Source: Mycobacterium sp. HUMS_12744610
GTDB taxonomy: Bacteria; Actinomycetota; Actinomycetes; Mycobacteriales; Mycobacteriaceae
Assembly (NCBI RefSeq): GCF_041206865.1
Contig: NZ_JBGEDP010000001.1
Coordinates: 5,146,001 to 5,210,000 of the forward strand
Direction of reading: 5' to 3'
DNA length: 64,000 nt
The translations under genes were made by a program, and so were the position numbers. Positions within the stretch are counted from its first letter, which is position 1; each line of letters begins with the position of its first letter. Of this stretch, positions 45,346 through 62,551 are shown piece after piece. A model generated the notes under the pieces. It searched no databases and was not told where the DNA came from. It was given only the letters and a program-made list of their open reading frames with translations.

Positions 45346-46113
45346 TCAGCTCGCGGGGGCGCCGTGCCGTCCGGCGCCCGCGGCGAACCGCCGGGCCCCT
45401 TGCATCGCCGCGGCGGAAACCCGGTGCATGCTGGCGAATTCGAAGTCGAGCGCCTCGGGCTCCGGCATGCCCCACTGGTGCAGCGCCGAGAGGCGGTCGG
45501 CGCGCATGCACTCCTGCGGCAGCGCGGCCAATTCGGCGGCCAGCTCCTCGGCCACCTGCCGGGACTGCCCCTTGGGCACCACGCGGTTGGCCAGTCCCAT
45601 GGCCAGCGCCTCGTCGGCTTTGACACCGCGGCCCGTGAGGATCAGATCCATCGCCCGGCTGTGGCCGATCAGCCGCGGCAGCCGCACCGTGCCCCCGTCG
45701 ATCAGCGGGACGCCCCAGCGCCGGCAGAACACCCCGAACACCGCGTCCTCCTCGGCCACCCGCATGTCGCACCAGATGGCCAGCTCCAGACCCCCGGCCA
45801 CGGCGTAGCCGCTGACCGCCGCGATCACCGGTTTGGACAGCACCATGCGCGACGGGCCCATCGGGCCGGGGCCGGTGCGGTGCACGGCGTTGGCGTCGGG
45901 GGTGTCGAACGCCTTCAAATCCGCTCCGGCGCAGAAGGTTCCGCCCTCGCCCCACAGCACGGCCACCGACGCGGTGTCGTCGCGGTCGAATTCGTCGAAC
46001 GCCGCGTGCAGCGCGGCGGCGGTCGGGCCGTTGACGGCGTTGCGCGCCTCCGGCCGGTTGAGGATCACCGTGGTCACCGCGCCGTTGCGCTCCACCCGCA
46101 CCGGATCGCTCAT
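45346..46113 (-). CDS. echA5: Enoyl-CoA hydratase/isomerase family protein (EchA5-like)
   Basis: 255 residues. Crotonase fold with oxyanion-hole segments GGTFCAGADLKAF (about 58-70) and AVSGYAVAGGLELAIWCDMR. The canonical first catalytic Glu of crotonase is not at its usual place (VFGVFCRRWGVPLIDGGT), so hydratase activity on straight enoyl-CoA should not be assumed. It overlaps the PaaX-type regulator by 4 bp and corresponds by order to M. tuberculosis echA5. Confidence 0.87.
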   Translation of the reverse strand: MSDPVRVERNGAVTTVILNRPEARNAVNGPTAAALHAAFDEFDRDDTASVAVLWGEGGTFCAGADLKAFDTPDANAVHRTGPGPMGPSRMVLSKPVIAAVSGYAVAGGLELAIWCDMRVAEEDAVFGVFCRRWGVPLIDGGTVRLPRLIGHSRAMDLILTGRGVKADEALAMGLANRVVPKGQSRQVAEELAAELAALPQECMRADRLSALHQWGMPEPEALDFEFASMHRVSAAAMQGARRFAAGAGRHGAPAS

Positions 46114-46850
46114 GTCACCTCCACTAGTTGGGTCCCGCCTTTTTGTTCCGCCCAGTCGCGTCGCCGCGACAGTTCGGTGGCGAAGTCGTGGTAGGCCGCG
46201 CGCAGCGCGGCGCCCGGCCAGTCGGGCGGCAGCAGCTCGTCGGGCAGCACGGGGTCGGTGAGCAGGTGGCGCACCATCGCCGCGGCCACCAGGAAACGCC
46301 CGGGAATGCCGGGGGCGGCGGTCATCTCACCGAGCAGCCGGTGACCGGTCTGCGCCCAGGCGGGCAGGTCCCAGAGCTGGGCGGCCAGCTGCGCGGGCGC
46401 GTCGTCGCGGGCAGTCAGGATCCGCACCCGGTCGGCGACCTCCGGATCCAGATCCAGGTCGACGTTGTCGGGCCGCATCCACACCCCTTCGCGCAGCTCC
46501 CCGAAGCGCTTGTGGTGCATGGTCGTTCGCAGCGCGGCCCGCGTGCGCGCATCGGTGCCCACGCTGGTGACGATCAGCGTCAGCCAGTCGCCACGCCACG
46601 CCCGGGTTCGCGGGCGCATGGCGTCGTCCTGCCGGCGCTGGCGGGCCAGCAGTCGCTCGGAGAGCCGATAGCCCTCGGCGGAGCGGATCAGGTCCCCGGC
46701 GCCGACCATGCGGGTCAGCGCCACCCGCAGCGTCGTTTCCTTGATGCCGAAATCGGCGGTCAGCCTGACCAATTCGCCGGCGGTAGCGCAGGCGGGATGG
46801 GCGCCGAGCAGCACGGACAGCACCACCGAGCGGGCCGTCATGGTCGGCAT
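46110..46850 (-). CDS. PaaX-family transcriptional regulator
   Basis: 246 residues. An N-terminal winged helix (TARSVVLSVLLGAHPACATA, GIKETTLRVALTRMVGAGDL) and PaaX middle and C-terminal domains (WRGDWLTLIVTSV; GRFLVAAAMVRHLLTDPVLP) are visible. PaaX proteins repress phenylacetate-type aromatic catabolism in response to the CoA ester. Flanked on both sides by crotonase genes with short spacing (3 bp and a 4-bp overlap), it probably controls this acyl-CoA operon. Confidence 0.88.
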   Translation of the reverse strand: MPTMTARSVVLSVLLGAHPACATAGELVRLTADFGIKETTLRVALTRMVGAGDLIRSAEGYRLSERLLARQRRQDDAMRPRTRAWRGDWLTLIVTSVGTDARTRAALRTTMHHKRFGELREGVWMRPDNVDLDLDPEVADRVRILTARDDAPAQLAAQLWDLPAWAQTGHRLLGEMTAAPGIPGRFLVAAAMVRHLLTDPVLPDELLPPDWPGAALRAAYHDFATELSRRRDWAEQKGGTQLVEVT

Positions 46851-46853
46851 CGG

Positions 46854-47792
46854 CTACACCCCGGAGGCTTTGCGGCCGTGGTCGCCGAAGGGTTCGTCGC
46901 GATGGCGCACCGCGTCGCGGAAGCCGTGCTCGACCGCGTCGGCGACGAACGCGTGCCCCTCCGGGGTGTGCCGGGCCACTCCGTCGAACACGGTGCTGAC
47001 CATCCTGCTGGTGGCCACACCCTGTTGCAGCAGTGCGGAATTCAGGGCCAGCTTGGCCATGATGAGCTGGTTGACCGGGACCGCGGCGATCCGCTGTACG
47101 AGTCGTTCGGTGCGCTCGTCGAGGTCCTCGGGCTCCGGCGCCTCGACCGCCAGCCCCCACTCGGCGGCCTGGGCGCCGGTGATGCAATCGCCGGTGAACA
47201 ACAGCCGCTTGGCGCGCTGGTCACCGAGCCGGTAAGCCCACAGGCCGGCCGCCGGGATGCCCCACACCCGCGTCGGCGGGTAGCCGATCTTGGCGTCGGC
47301 GGCCGCGATCACCTGGTCGGCGTGCAGCGCGATGTCGGTGCCGCCCGCCACGCAGTAGCCGTGGATCTTGACCACCGTCGGCTTGTCGGCGTGCATGAGC
47401 GACGAGAAGCCGCGCACGAAGCGGCTCATCATCTGGTAGTCGATCATCGGGTCCCATGGTTGGTTGGGCAGGCTGTTGACCCCCTGGATCTTGCCGTCCA
47501 GGACGGTGCCCGCATATGCGCCGGTCCCGCCGGCCGAGCCGGTGCGGTCGGCGTAGGCGGACAGGTCGAAGCCCGCGCAGAAGCCCTCCCCGCGACCGGA
47601 GACGAGGATGACGTGGACCTGCGGGTCGAGGTCGGCGCGCTCCACCAGCGCGGAGAGCTCCAGCGGGGTGTCGGCGACGATCGCGTTGCCCTTCTCCGGC
47701 CGGTTGAAGGTGATCCGCGCAACCCGGTCGGTGACCTCGTAGGTCATCGTCCTCAGGTTGTCGAAGTCGACCGGCCTGATCGCGTGGGTCAT
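46854..47792 (-). CDS. echA4: Enoyl-CoA hydratase/isomerase family protein (EchA4-like)
   Basis: 312 residues. VARITFNRPEKGNAIVADTP, RGEGFCAGFDLSAYADR (oxyanion hole) and VVKIHGYCVAGGTDIALHAD mark the crotonase fold. There is a roughly 30-residue insertion after the first motif and a longer C-terminal region than EchA5. It probably acts with the FadE8-like enzyme 61 bp upstream in degrading an unidentified acyl-CoA. Confidence 0.87.
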   Translation of the reverse strand: MTHAIRPVDFDNLRTMTYEVTDRVARITFNRPEKGNAIVADTPLELSALVERADLDPQVHVILVSGRGEGFCAGFDLSAYADRTGSAGGTGAYAGTVLDGKIQGVNSLPNQPWDPMIDYQMMSRFVRGFSSLMHADKPTVVKIHGYCVAGGTDIALHADQVIAAADAKIGYPPTRVWGIPAAGLWAYRLGDQRAKRLLFTGDCITGAQAAEWGLAVEAPEPEDLDERTERLVQRIAAVPVNQLIMAKLALNSALLQQGVATSRMVSTVFDGVARHTPEGHAFVADAVEHGFRDAVRHRDEPFGDHGRKASGV

Positions 47793-47853
47793 CGGCGCCG
47801 CTCCTCCTCATCGCTACGCTCTGCATCGTCGCCGGCGCAAGTCATCGCGCGGC

Positions 47854-49482
47854 TCAGCCCTTGACCAGGGCGCGCTCCAGGATCGGCGCCAGGTCCAGCC
47901 CTGCGGGCATGGTGCCGAACGCCCCACCCCACCGGCCGTCGAGCCGTGTGGTCAGGAAGGCTTCGGCGACCGCGGGGTGCCCGTGGCGCACCAGCAGCGA
48001 ACCCTGGAGCGCCAGGCAGATGTCCTCGGCGACCTTGCGGGCGCGGTACTGGATGGTGTCGACGTCGGCCAGGTCGTCGCGCAGCCGCTCGACGTGGGCG
48101 CCCAGCCGCGGGTCCTGGCCGGCGCTCTCGTCGAGCTCACCGAAGAGCACCTCGACGCACTCCGGGCGAGTCGCCATGGCGCGCAACGTATCCAGCGCGC
48201 TGACGTTGCCCGAGCCCTCCCAGATGCCCATCAGCGGCGCCTCGCGATAGAGCCGCGGCATCCCGGAGTCCTCGACATAACCGTTGCCACCCAGGCATTC
48301 CAGTGCCTCGGCGGCGTGCGGAGTGGAGCGCTTGCACACCCAGTACTTGCTGGCGGCCAGGCCGATGCGGCGGAAGAGCGCCTCGGTCGCATCGCCGCGC
48401 ACCGCCTTGTCGGTGGCGCCGGCCATCCGCATCGCGACCATCGTGGCGGCCTCGGCCTCCACGGCGAGGTCGGCCAGCACGTTGCGCATCAGCGGCTGGT
48501 CGATCAGGTAGGCGCCGAAGGCCTTTCGGTGCTGGGCGTGGTGGACGGCCTGGGTCAGGCCGCTGCGCATGCTGGTGGCACTGCCGAGCGTGCAGTCCAG
48601 GCGGGTGAGGTTGACCATCTCGATGATGGTGGGTACGCCGCGGCCCTCCTCGCCCACCAGCCAGGCGACGGCGCCGTCGTACTCCACCTCGCTGGAGGCG
48701 TTGGCGTGGTTGCCCAGCTTGTCCTTGAGCCGCTGCAGCAGCATGCGGTTACGCGTGCCGTCGGGAAGGATACGCGGCAGCAGGAAGCACGACAGACCGC
48801 CCGGCGCCTGCGCCAGCACCAGGAAGATGTCGCACATCGGCGCCGAGGTGAACCACTTGTGCCCGGTCAGGCTGTAGGTACCGTCGGCGTTGGGCGTCGC
48901 CTGGGTGGTTCCGGCGCGCACGTCGGAGCCGCCCTGTTTCTCGGTCATCGACATGCCCGCGGTGATGCCCGGTTTGGTGGTGGCCAGTTTCAGTTCCGGG
49001 TCGTATTCGCGGCTGGTGAGCAGCGGCTCGTAAACCGCTGCCAGCTCGGGGTTGTGGCGCAACGCCGGGACGACGGCGTAGGTCATCGAGATCGGGCAGA
49101 CGTGGCCCGCCTCCACGGTCCACGCCGAGGTCTTGGCAGCCCGCACGACGTGCGCGCCCGGGCGGTCGTCGGCCCAGGGCGCGGCGTGCATGCCGTGGGC
49201 GATGGCCGCGCGCATCAGCTCGTGGTAGGCGGGGTCGAACTCCACCTCGTCGACGCGGTGCCCGAAGCGGTCGTGGGTGTGCAGGATCGGCCGGTTGCGG
49301 TCGGCGAGTTCGCCCCAGCGCTGGGCCTCGCGGGTCGCCGAGAGCGCCCCCACCCGGTTGACCTCGTCCAGACCCCACTCGCCGCCCTCGCGGATCAGTG
49401 CCTCGACGAGCACCGCGGACGTCGCGGGGTTGTAGTTCTCCAGGGGCGGAACCTGGTTGGTGACGGCGTGGGTGTCTGACAT
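47854..49482 (-). CDS. fadE8: Acyl-CoA dehydrogenase (FadE8-like, AidB-related)
   Basis: 542 residues. FAD-binding KPGITAGMSMTEKQGGSDVR and the C-terminal ALECLGGNGYVEDSGMPRLY with REAPLMGIWEGSGNV, features of the AidB/FadE8 branch of acyl-CoA dehydrogenases. It introduces the alpha-beta double bond into an acyl-CoA, passing electrons to ETF. It is first in the fadE8-echA4-paaX-echA5 operon. The lpqP gene found between nfo and fadE8 in M. tuberculosis (from memory) is absent here. Confidence 0.9.
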   Translation of the reverse strand: MSDTHAVTNQVPPLENYNPATSAVLVEALIREGGEWGLDEVNRVGALSATREAQRWGELADRNRPILHTHDRFGHRVDEVEFDPAYHELMRAAIAHGMHAAPWADDRPGAHVVRAAKTSAWTVEAGHVCPISMTYAVVPALRHNPELAAVYEPLLTSREYDPELKLATTKPGITAGMSMTEKQGGSDVRAGTTQATPNADGTYSLTGHKWFTSAPMCDIFLVLAQAPGGLSCFLLPRILPDGTRNRMLLQRLKDKLGNHANASSEVEYDGAVAWLVGEEGRGVPTIIEMVNLTRLDCTLGSATSMRSGLTQAVHHAQHRKAFGAYLIDQPLMRNVLADLAVEAEAATMVAMRMAGATDKAVRGDATEALFRRIGLAASKYWVCKRSTPHAAEALECLGGNGYVEDSGMPRLYREAPLMGIWEGSGNVSALDTLRAMATRPECVEVLFGELDESAGQDPRLGAHVERLRDDLADVDTIQYRARKVAEDICLALQGSLLVRHGHPAVAEAFLTTRLDGRWGGAFGTMPAGLDLAPILERALVKG

Positions 49483-49533
49483 GCCCCCATGTTACATTTT
49501 CTCGACAACCGCACAAGAGGTGTAACGGGCGGT

Positions 49534-50292
49534 TCAGTCAGCGGTCCGCTCCCGCAGGAACGCGATGTCGTCCTTGCGGCCCTCCTCGGCGGTTTCGCAG
49601 ATGACCGGCGCGTCGGCGGCCTTGACCGCCGCGACCAGCAGTTCGGTGTCGATCTGTCCGCTGCCCAGGTTGGCATGGCGGTCCCGGCCCGAGCCCGCTT
49701 TGTCCTTGGAGTCGTTGCAGTGCACCAGGTCGATGCGACCGGTGATGGCCTTGATGCGGTCCACGGCATCCACCAGCGCCTCGCCGGCCGCCCACGCGTG
49801 GCAGGTGTCCAGGCAGAAGCCGATCCCCTTGTCGCCGATGACATCCCAGAGCCGGGCGATCGTGTCGAAGCAACGGGCCATCGCATGGTCGCCGCCGGCG
49901 GTGTTCTCCAGGTACACCGGCACGGTGGTCTGCAACTGATCCAGGGCCTTACCCCAGCGCTGAAAGCCCTCGTCGAGGTCGCCATCGTCGGCCACGTGGC
50001 CGCCGTGCACGATCACCGCGGCGGCGCCGATGTCGGCGGCCGCGTCGCAGGTGTCCTGCAACATCTTGCGCGACGGGATGCGCACCCGGTTGTTGGCCGA
50101 GGCGACATTGATCAGATACGGCGCATGGACGTAGATGGGCAGCTTGGCGACCTTGAGCGTCGCGGCGTCCTCGCGCGGCTTGGGTGCCTTCCAGCTCTGC
50201 GGGTTGCCGAGGAAGATCTGGACGACGTCGGCGCCCTCGGCCCGCGCGGCGGCCAGCGGGTCCCGGGGGCTGACGTGCGAACCGATGAGCAT
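49534..50292 (-). CDS. nfo: Endonuclease IV (Nfo/End)
   Basis: 252 residues from the ATG at 50292 ([20 protein letters not shown]). It cleaves DNA at abasic sites in base-excision repair using three metal ions. Ligand motifs: [59 protein letters not shown] and [14 protein letters not shown]. It lies between rpoC and fadE8. The frame beyond the start is unrelated to the family and was excluded. Confidence 0.95.
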   Translation of the reverse strand: MLIGSHVSPRDPLAAARAEGADVVQIFLGNPQSWKAPKPREDAATLKVAKLPIYVHAPYLINVASANNRVRIPSRKMLQDTCDAAADIGAAAVIVHGGHVADDGDLDEGFQRWGKALDQLQTTVPVYLENTAGGDHAMARCFDTIARLWDVIGDKGIGFCLDTCHAWAAGEALVDAVDRIKAITGRIDLVHCNDSKDKAGSGRDRHANLGSGQIDTELLVAAVKAADAPVICETAEEGRKDDIAFLRERTAD

Positions 50293-50453
50293 GGCGGCCA
50301 GTGTAGTGACGGGTTTCGGCACCGGCGACGGCACGCTCGGGACCATGCGGCGACTTTCGAAACCGATATCACCGGTGCTATCGGTTTCGCGGATCAAGAG
50401 GCGGCTTCCCGCGCGGTACGCCTGTGGCGGATGTGACTGACTTTCGCCATGCA

Positions 50454-50487
50454 CGAAAATGCCCCGGGCGTGCCCGGGGCATTTTCG
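50454..50487. terminator. Strong intrinsic terminator after rpoC
   Basis: Near-perfect palindrome with a 16-bp stem CGAAAATGCCCCGGGC and its complement around a 2-nt loop, 6 bp after the rpoC stop. The A/T-rich base of the stem makes it work in either direction. It ends the rpoBC transcript. Confidence 0.85.
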
Positions 50488-50493
50488 CGGAAA

Positions 50494-58066
<7,573 letters not shown>

Positions 58067-58198
58067 TTAGAGCTGGCGAACGATCTGTCCGGATCTCACG
58101 CACGCAACTAGACAGCTGAGCCGCAAAGGGCGACTCAACCTAGGACCACAATGTCAGTGGCGGGTGAGGTGGGCAGGAGGTAGCCAGCGCAACGTCCA

Positions 58199-58227
58199 AC
58201 AATAGCTCAGGACGGCGCATTCCTCAA
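58199..58227 (-). promoter_or_regulatory. rpoBC promoter, proximal candidate
   Basis: Minus strand TTGAGG (58222-58227), 17-bp spacer, TATTGT (58199-58204). It has good SigA-type spacing and -10. The predicted start near 58192 gives a leader of about 200 nt. Confidence 0.5.
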
Positions 58228-58305
58228 CTACCCATCACTACCAGCCCTTGGGGGCATCGGCGCTGGCTGGCATCTCGACTTTCCCGTGGACACATGCTGA
58301 CCAAC

Positions 58306-58334
58306 AGATTGACCCGTTTGGGCCGCGCCGTCAA
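58306..58334 (-). promoter_or_regulatory. rpoBC promoter, distal candidate
   Basis: Minus strand TTGACG (58329-58334), 17-bp spacer, CAATCT (58306-58311). It has a near-consensus -35, while the -10 lacks the leading T. It could be a second rpoB start site. Confidence 0.4.
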
Positions 58335-58350
58335 GGGGGCGGGGCGGCAA

Positions 58351-58374
58351 GTTGCGGCGAAATATCGCCGCAAC
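58351..58374 (-). terminator. Hairpin terminator after mkl
   Basis: Perfect 10-bp inverted repeat GTTGCGGCGA / TCGCCGCAAC with an AATA loop, 17 bp after the mkl stop. It separates mkl from the rpoB promoters. Confidence 0.65.
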
Positions 58375-58391
58375 CCGGCCGTGCCCAGCCC

Positions 58392-59402
58392 TCAGTCGCC
58401 GAACTCGTGGGATTGGTACTTGTGGGTGCCCTCGAGGTCGTCGAGGATCGCGGCCTGCGCCTTCTGGGGCAGCGTGTGCAGCATGTCGCGCACCCGCGCC
58501 TGGCGACGGGCCACCGCCTTGCGCTCGGGCATGCCCGGGGACGCCACGATCTGGGGCGGCACGCCCTCGATCTCCTCGACACCGCCGGCGTGCTGGCCGG
58601 CCTCGAGCGCGGCCTGCTCCTCGGCCATGGTGGCCTCGTCCTTCTCCTCGGACATGCCGATCGGCCCGATGCGACGGCCGTTGAGGAACTGCCGCACGAC
58701 CGGCTCGTCGCTGGTCAGCAGGACTTCCCTGGGCCCGAACATGACCAGCTTGCGGCGGAACAGCATGCCCATGTTGTCCGGGACGGTGCGCGCGATGTTG
58801 ATGTTGTGCGTCACGATCAGCACGGTGGCGTCGATCTGGGCGTTGATGTCCAGGATCAGCTGGCTCAGGTACGCGGTGCGGACCGGGTCCAGACCCGAGT
58901 CCGGCTCGTCGCACAGGATGATCTGCGGGTCCAGCACCAGCGCCCGGGCCAGGCTGGCGCGCTTGCGCATACCACCGGAGATCTCGCCGGGGAACTTCTT
59001 CTCGTCGCCGCCCAGGCCCACCAGCGAAAGCTTCTCCATGACGATGTCACGGATCTCGCCTTCCTTTTTCTTGGTGTGCTCACGCAGCGGGAAGGCCGCA
59101 TTGTCGAACAGGTTCATCGACCCGAACAGCGCGCCGTCCTGGAACATCACGCCGAACAGCGTGCGGATCTCGTACAGCTCGCGCGCCGAGCACTGCATGA
59201 TGTCGGTGCCGTCGATGGTGATCGAGCCGCGCTCCGGGCGCAGCAGCCCGATGAGGGACTTCAGGAATACCGACTTGCCGGTACCCGACGGCCCGAGCAG
59301 GACGCTGACCTCCCCGGCCGGGATATCCAGCGTCACGTCTTCCCAGATCCTCGAGGAACCGAAGGACTTCGTCAGTCCGTTGACCTCGATAGCGACGCCC
59401 AT
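58392..59402 (-). CDS. mkl: Mkl/MceG, ATPase of Mce lipid importers
   Basis: 336 residues from the ATG at 59402, preceded by GGAAGGAT; the open frame to 59462 is not needed. ABC ATPase: Walker A LLGPSGTGKSVFLKSLIG, signature GEISGGMRKRASLARALVLD, Walker B IILCDEPDSGLDPVRTAYLS, and VTHNINIARTVPDNMGMLF. The C-terminal about 80 residues are a helical extension (GVEEIEGVPPQIVASPGMPE) seen in MceG orthologues. It energises Mce1-4 import of fatty acids and cholesterol. A TACAGT -10 lies at 59461-59466. Confidence 0.95.
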   Translation of the reverse strand: MGVAIEVNGLTKSFGSSRIWEDVTLDIPAGEVSVLLGPSGTGKSVFLKSLIGLLRPERGSITIDGTDIMQCSARELYEIRTLFGVMFQDGALFGSMNLFDNAAFPLREHTKKKEGEIRDIVMEKLSLVGLGGDEKKFPGEISGGMRKRASLARALVLDPQIILCDEPDSGLDPVRTAYLSQLILDINAQIDATVLIVTHNINIARTVPDNMGMLFRRKLVMFGPREVLLTSDEPVVRQFLNGRRIGPIGMSEEKDEATMAEEQAALEAGQHAGGVEEIEGVPPQIVASPGMPERKAVARRQARVRDMLHTLPQKAQAAILDDLEGTHKYQSHEFGD

Positions 59403-59558
59403 GGGAGATCCTTCCGTCCTCGCGTATGCCCACCACCTGCCCGTTTGTGTGGCTTGAGTCACTGTAGCGCACGCCTGAGGCGCGCCATCACGGTTGCGCG
59501 GCCCCGCAGAACAAAAGTGGCCGACCCGAGACCGCCCCGCGGTCCCTCGGCCCCGGGG

Positions 59559-60656
59559 TCAGTGGGCCGGCGACCAGTTGCCGTGGAACCCCATCGGTAC
59601 GCGCTGCGGCAGGTGCACGGTCGCCACCGGCTCGGTGGTCTGGGCGTCGAGCAACAGCAGTTGCCCCTCGTCCCGGCCGCGGTGGTAATCGTAGCCCATC
59701 AGGATGCCGTCGTCCTCGGCGTCCGCCGCGGGGTCGGGCACGAAACACACCTCACCGATCAGCAGGTCGGGGTCGAGCGCGGCCGTCGTCGTGGAGCCCG
59801 TCGCGTAGTCGTGCTTGTACAGCGCCGACGAGCGGTCCGCGAAGTACGCGCCGATGGTGTAGCCGAACCGGTGCCGCACCCCGAGCCGGGTCTCGTTGAT
59901 GCGGGGAAACTCCTGGGGCCGGTCGTCTCGGCATTCGGTGCCGACCGCGCCGGACGCCAGGTTGACGGTCCACCGCTCGAGCGTGGGCGCCGTCTCCCCC
60001 GGGCCGTGCCGGTCGCGGTCGAACATCCGCGCGTAGCGCACCACGTCGAGCACCAGCACCTCGGCGCCGTCGCGCATCTCGGAGTAGGCGTTGAGCGGGT
60101 GGTAGACGTAGCAGGGTTCGACGTCGAACCAGCGCACGTCGCGGTTGCCCCCCTCGCGGGGCATGACGCCGATGCGTGCGGGATAGCGGGGGTTCCAGGC
60201 GTAGGGCATCCGGTCGGAGTGCCGCGGGCTGCGATTCATCACCGCGTTGACCGGGCTCGGCACCCGGACGCGCCCGATCAGCGACTGCATCACCAGCCGG
60301 GCGGGCAGCGACAGCCAGCGCGGCACGGAGACGGGCAGCACCTGCGCCGGGTCGAAGGTCACCGGCAGGTCGTAGATCACCACGTACTTGTCGGTCAACG
60401 AGAAGTCGTGCATCATCGGCGACCCGGACACCTCGATGCCCACGGTCCGGCGGGCGCGGCCGGCCGTGTCGATCACCGAGTACTGCATGGTGCGTCCGCG
60501 GCCGAACGAATAGGACACCGCGTGCAGCTCGCCGGTCGCGGGGTCGCGGTGCGGATGCGCGGTGTAGCCGCCGGCCAGCGTGCCGTCGAAGTCGCACGTG
60601 CCCACCGTGTCGAGGTCGTCGGTGAGTTCGTAGTTGGCGATCCCGCCCTCCACCAG
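59559..60656 (-). pseudogene. Carotenoid cleavage oxygenase, 5'-truncated
   Basis: RPE65/carotenoid oxygenase family, about 365 residues left of the usual ~500. All four iron-binding His segments survive: GGYTAHPHRDPATGELH, SPMMHDFSLTDKYVV, CYVYHPLNAYSEM and the C-terminal VPMGFHGNWSPAH. Family similarity begins abruptly at LVEGGIANYELTDDLDTVGT (near 60656). Upstream of that the minus strand is antisense to the TetR gene. About 130 N-terminal residues and any promoter were lost in a deletion shared with the neighbouring regulator. An open frame continues to 60839, so a chimeric protein could be predicted, but it would not be native. Confidence 0.8.
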
Positions 60657-60671
60657 CCCCGACGCGCTGCA

Positions 60672-61263
60672 GACCCGCAAGGTCGCCGGCGCCGCGGGCA
60701 CCTCGACGATGGCGGTGTACACCCACTTCGGCGGGATGCGCGGGCTCATCGCCGCGGTCGCCGAGGAGGGGCTGCGCCAGTTCGACGCGGCGCTGGCGGC
60801 GCCGCAGACCGACGACCCGGTGGCCGACCTGCTGACCACCGGCCTGGCCTACCGGCGCTATGCGATCGAGCGGCCCCACATGTACCGGCTGATGTTCGGC
60901 AGCACCAGCGCACACGGCATCAACGCCCCGGCACGCAACGTCCTGAACCTGACCGTCGCCGAGATCGAACAGCACCACCCCAGCTTCGCGCACGTCGTCC
61001 GGGGGGTGCACCGGTGCATGGCGGCCGGGCGGATCGCGGCGGGGCCGGCCCACGCCGGCGACGCCGGCGTGGTGGCGACGGCGGCGCAGTTCTGGACGTT
61101 GATGCACGGGTTCGTGATGCTCGAACTGGCCGGCTACTTCGGCGGCGACGGCGCGGTCGTCGGGCCGGTGCTCGGCACGATGACGACGAACCTGCTCGTC
61201 TCGCTGGGAGATTCGCCCGAACGGGTACGACAGTCGCAGCGGGCGGCGAGCGGCGCGCCCTGA
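60672..61263 (+). pseudogene. TetR-family regulator, 5'-truncated
   Basis: Similarity begins inside the helix-turn-helix: VAGAAGTSTMAVYTHFGGMR GLIAAVAEEGLRQFDAAL. It runs through the C-terminal ligand domain (FAHVVRGVHRCMAAGRIAAG, TLMHGFVMLELAGYFGG) to the stop at 61263. The first 35-40 residues, including helix 1 and the first recognition helix, are missing. A start at 60634 gives 209 residues but with unrelated leading sequence (MAIPPSTSPDALQTRK). It originally sat head-to-head with the carotenoid oxygenase, as in M. tuberculosis Rv0653c/Rv0654. Confidence 0.75.
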
Positions 61264-61267
61264 GCAC

Positions 61268-61309
61268 GCGAAACCCCCGGCACCGCAAGGCGGCGCCGGG
61301 GGGTTTCGC
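61268..61309 (-). terminator. Intrinsic terminator after rplL
   Basis: GCGAAACCCCCGGC / GCCGGGGGGTTTCGC stem (one bulge) around a short GC-rich loop, 10 bp after the rplL stop. It lies between rplL and the convergent TetR remnant. Confidence 0.75.
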
Positions 61310-61318
61310 GGTGACGAA

Positions 61319-61711
61319 CTACTTGACGGTGACGGTGGCGCCGGCGGCCTCGAGCTTGGCCTTGGCCTCCTCGGCGGCCTCCTTGGCGACCTTCTCCAGC
61401 AGCGGCTTGGGGGCGCCGTCGACCAGGTCCTTGGCCTCCTTGAGGCCCAGGCCCGAGACGATCTCGCGGACGACCTTGATCACGCCGATCTTCTTGTCGC
61501 CGGCACCCTCGAGGATGACGTCGAACTCGGACTGCTCCTCGGCGGCCTCGGCGGGGGCGCCACCACCGGCCGGGCCGGCCGCGGCGACGGCGACCGGGGC
61601 GGCCGCGGTGACCTCGAAGGTCTCCTCGAACTTCTTGACGAAGTCCGACAGCTCCAACAGGGTCATTTCCTTGAACGCGTCGAGCAGTTCGTCGCTGGAC
61701 ATCTTTGCCAT
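61319..61711 (-). CDS. rplL: 50S ribosomal protein L7/L12
   Basis: 130 residues. The N-terminal dimerisation region ([20 protein letters not shown]) is joined by an Ala/Gly-rich hinge (about 38-58) to the C-terminal factor-binding domain ([40 protein letters not shown]). It forms the stalk that recruits translation GTPases. It starts 32 bp after rplJ. Confidence 0.97.
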   Translation of the reverse strand: MAKMSSDELLDAFKEMTLLELSDFVKKFEETFEVTAAAPVAVAAAGPAGGGAPAEAAEEQSEFDVILEGAGDKKIGVIKVVREIVSGLGLKEAKDLVDGAPKPLLEKVAKEAAEEAKAKLEAAGATVTVK

Positions 61712-61743
61712 GGTGTGGGTCCTTCCTGATTTCGGTTTGGGGT

Positions 61744-62352
61744 TTATTCGGCGTCGGCCGGGGTCTCAGAAGATTCCGTGGGGGCTTCCGAAGCGGGTGG
61801 TGGGGAAGCCGGCTCGGCAGCCGGCGCCGAGGCCGGCTCGGCGGCCTTCTTCTCCTGCAGCGCGGCCGCGAGCCGGGCGATCTGCGAGGCCGGGGCGTTG
61901 AACAGTCCGGCCGCCTTGGCGAGGTTGCCCTTCATGGCGCCGGCCAGCTTGGCCAGCAACACCTCGCGGGACTCGAGGTCGGCGATGCGCTCGACTTCGG
62001 CGACCGTCAGGGCGCGGCCGTCCATGTAGCCGCCCTTGATGACCAGCGCCTTGTGCTCCTTGGCGAAGGTCTTCAGCGCCTTGGCGGCGTCGACGGCTTC
62101 GCCGGTGACGAACGCGATGGCCGTGGGGCCCACGAACAGCTCGTCGAGACCCTCGATCCCGGCCTCCGACGCAGCCCGCTTGATCAGCGTGTTCTTGGCG
62201 ACCGAGTAGGTGGTCGAGGCCCCCAGCGACCGGCGCAGCTCGGCCAGGTTACTCACCGTCAAGCCGCGATATTCGGTGATCAGGGTGGCGGTCGAGCCCT
62301 TGAACTGCTCGGTGATGTCTGCAACGGCGGTGGCCTTGTCAGCCCTGGCCAT
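61744..62352 (-). CDS. rplJ: 50S ribosomal protein L10
   Basis: 202 residues with a perfect AGGAGGT before the ATG at 62352. [20 protein letters not shown] and [20 protein letters not shown] are typical. The C-terminal helix that binds L7/L12 dimers is followed by a 40-residue Ala/Pro/Glu/Ser tail (from [20 protein letters not shown]), usual in mycobacteria. It is the base of the stalk. Confidence 0.97.
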   Translation of the reverse strand: MARADKATAVADITEQFKGSTATLITEYRGLTVSNLAELRRSLGASTTYSVAKNTLIKRAASEAGIEGLDELFVGPTAIAFVTGEAVDAAKALKTFAKEHKALVIKGGYMDGRALTVAEVERIADLESREVLLAKLAGAMKGNLAKAAGLFNAPASQIARLAAALQEKKAAEPASAPAAEPASPPPASEAPTESSETPADAE

Positions 62353-62551
62353 GCATACCTCCTGGTGTGGTCGTGTCCATGTGACCCACCGGAAGAACGA
62401 CGAACGCCCCGGCGCAGCAGCGGCCGGGGCGTCAACGGTGCGCCGGCGCGCGCCGGCGATGATGCCTCGTCCTCCTGCGCGGGCCGCCGGGATGCTCCCG
62501 GACCTTCAACCGATTGCTCGGTGACCGACGGTCTTCGGTGGATCGGCCATC
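62353..62551 (-). promoter_or_regulatory. rplJL leader with stable hairpins (candidate L10 autoregulatory leader)
   Basis: The roughly 190-nt untranslated leader contains a 10-bp perfect stem (62404-62413 with 62423-62432, 9-nt GCAGCAGCG-type loop). Next to it is a second self-complementary GC block (62441-62458). Bacterial rplJL leaders bind L10-L12 and repress translation; a matching kink-turn was not demonstrated here, so the role is inferred. Confidence 0.45.

Noticed and set aside
59559..60839. 426-codon continuous minus-strand frame suggesting an intact carotenoid oxygenase
   Set aside because: The first about 60 codons are antisense to the TetR gene; family similarity starts only at 60656.
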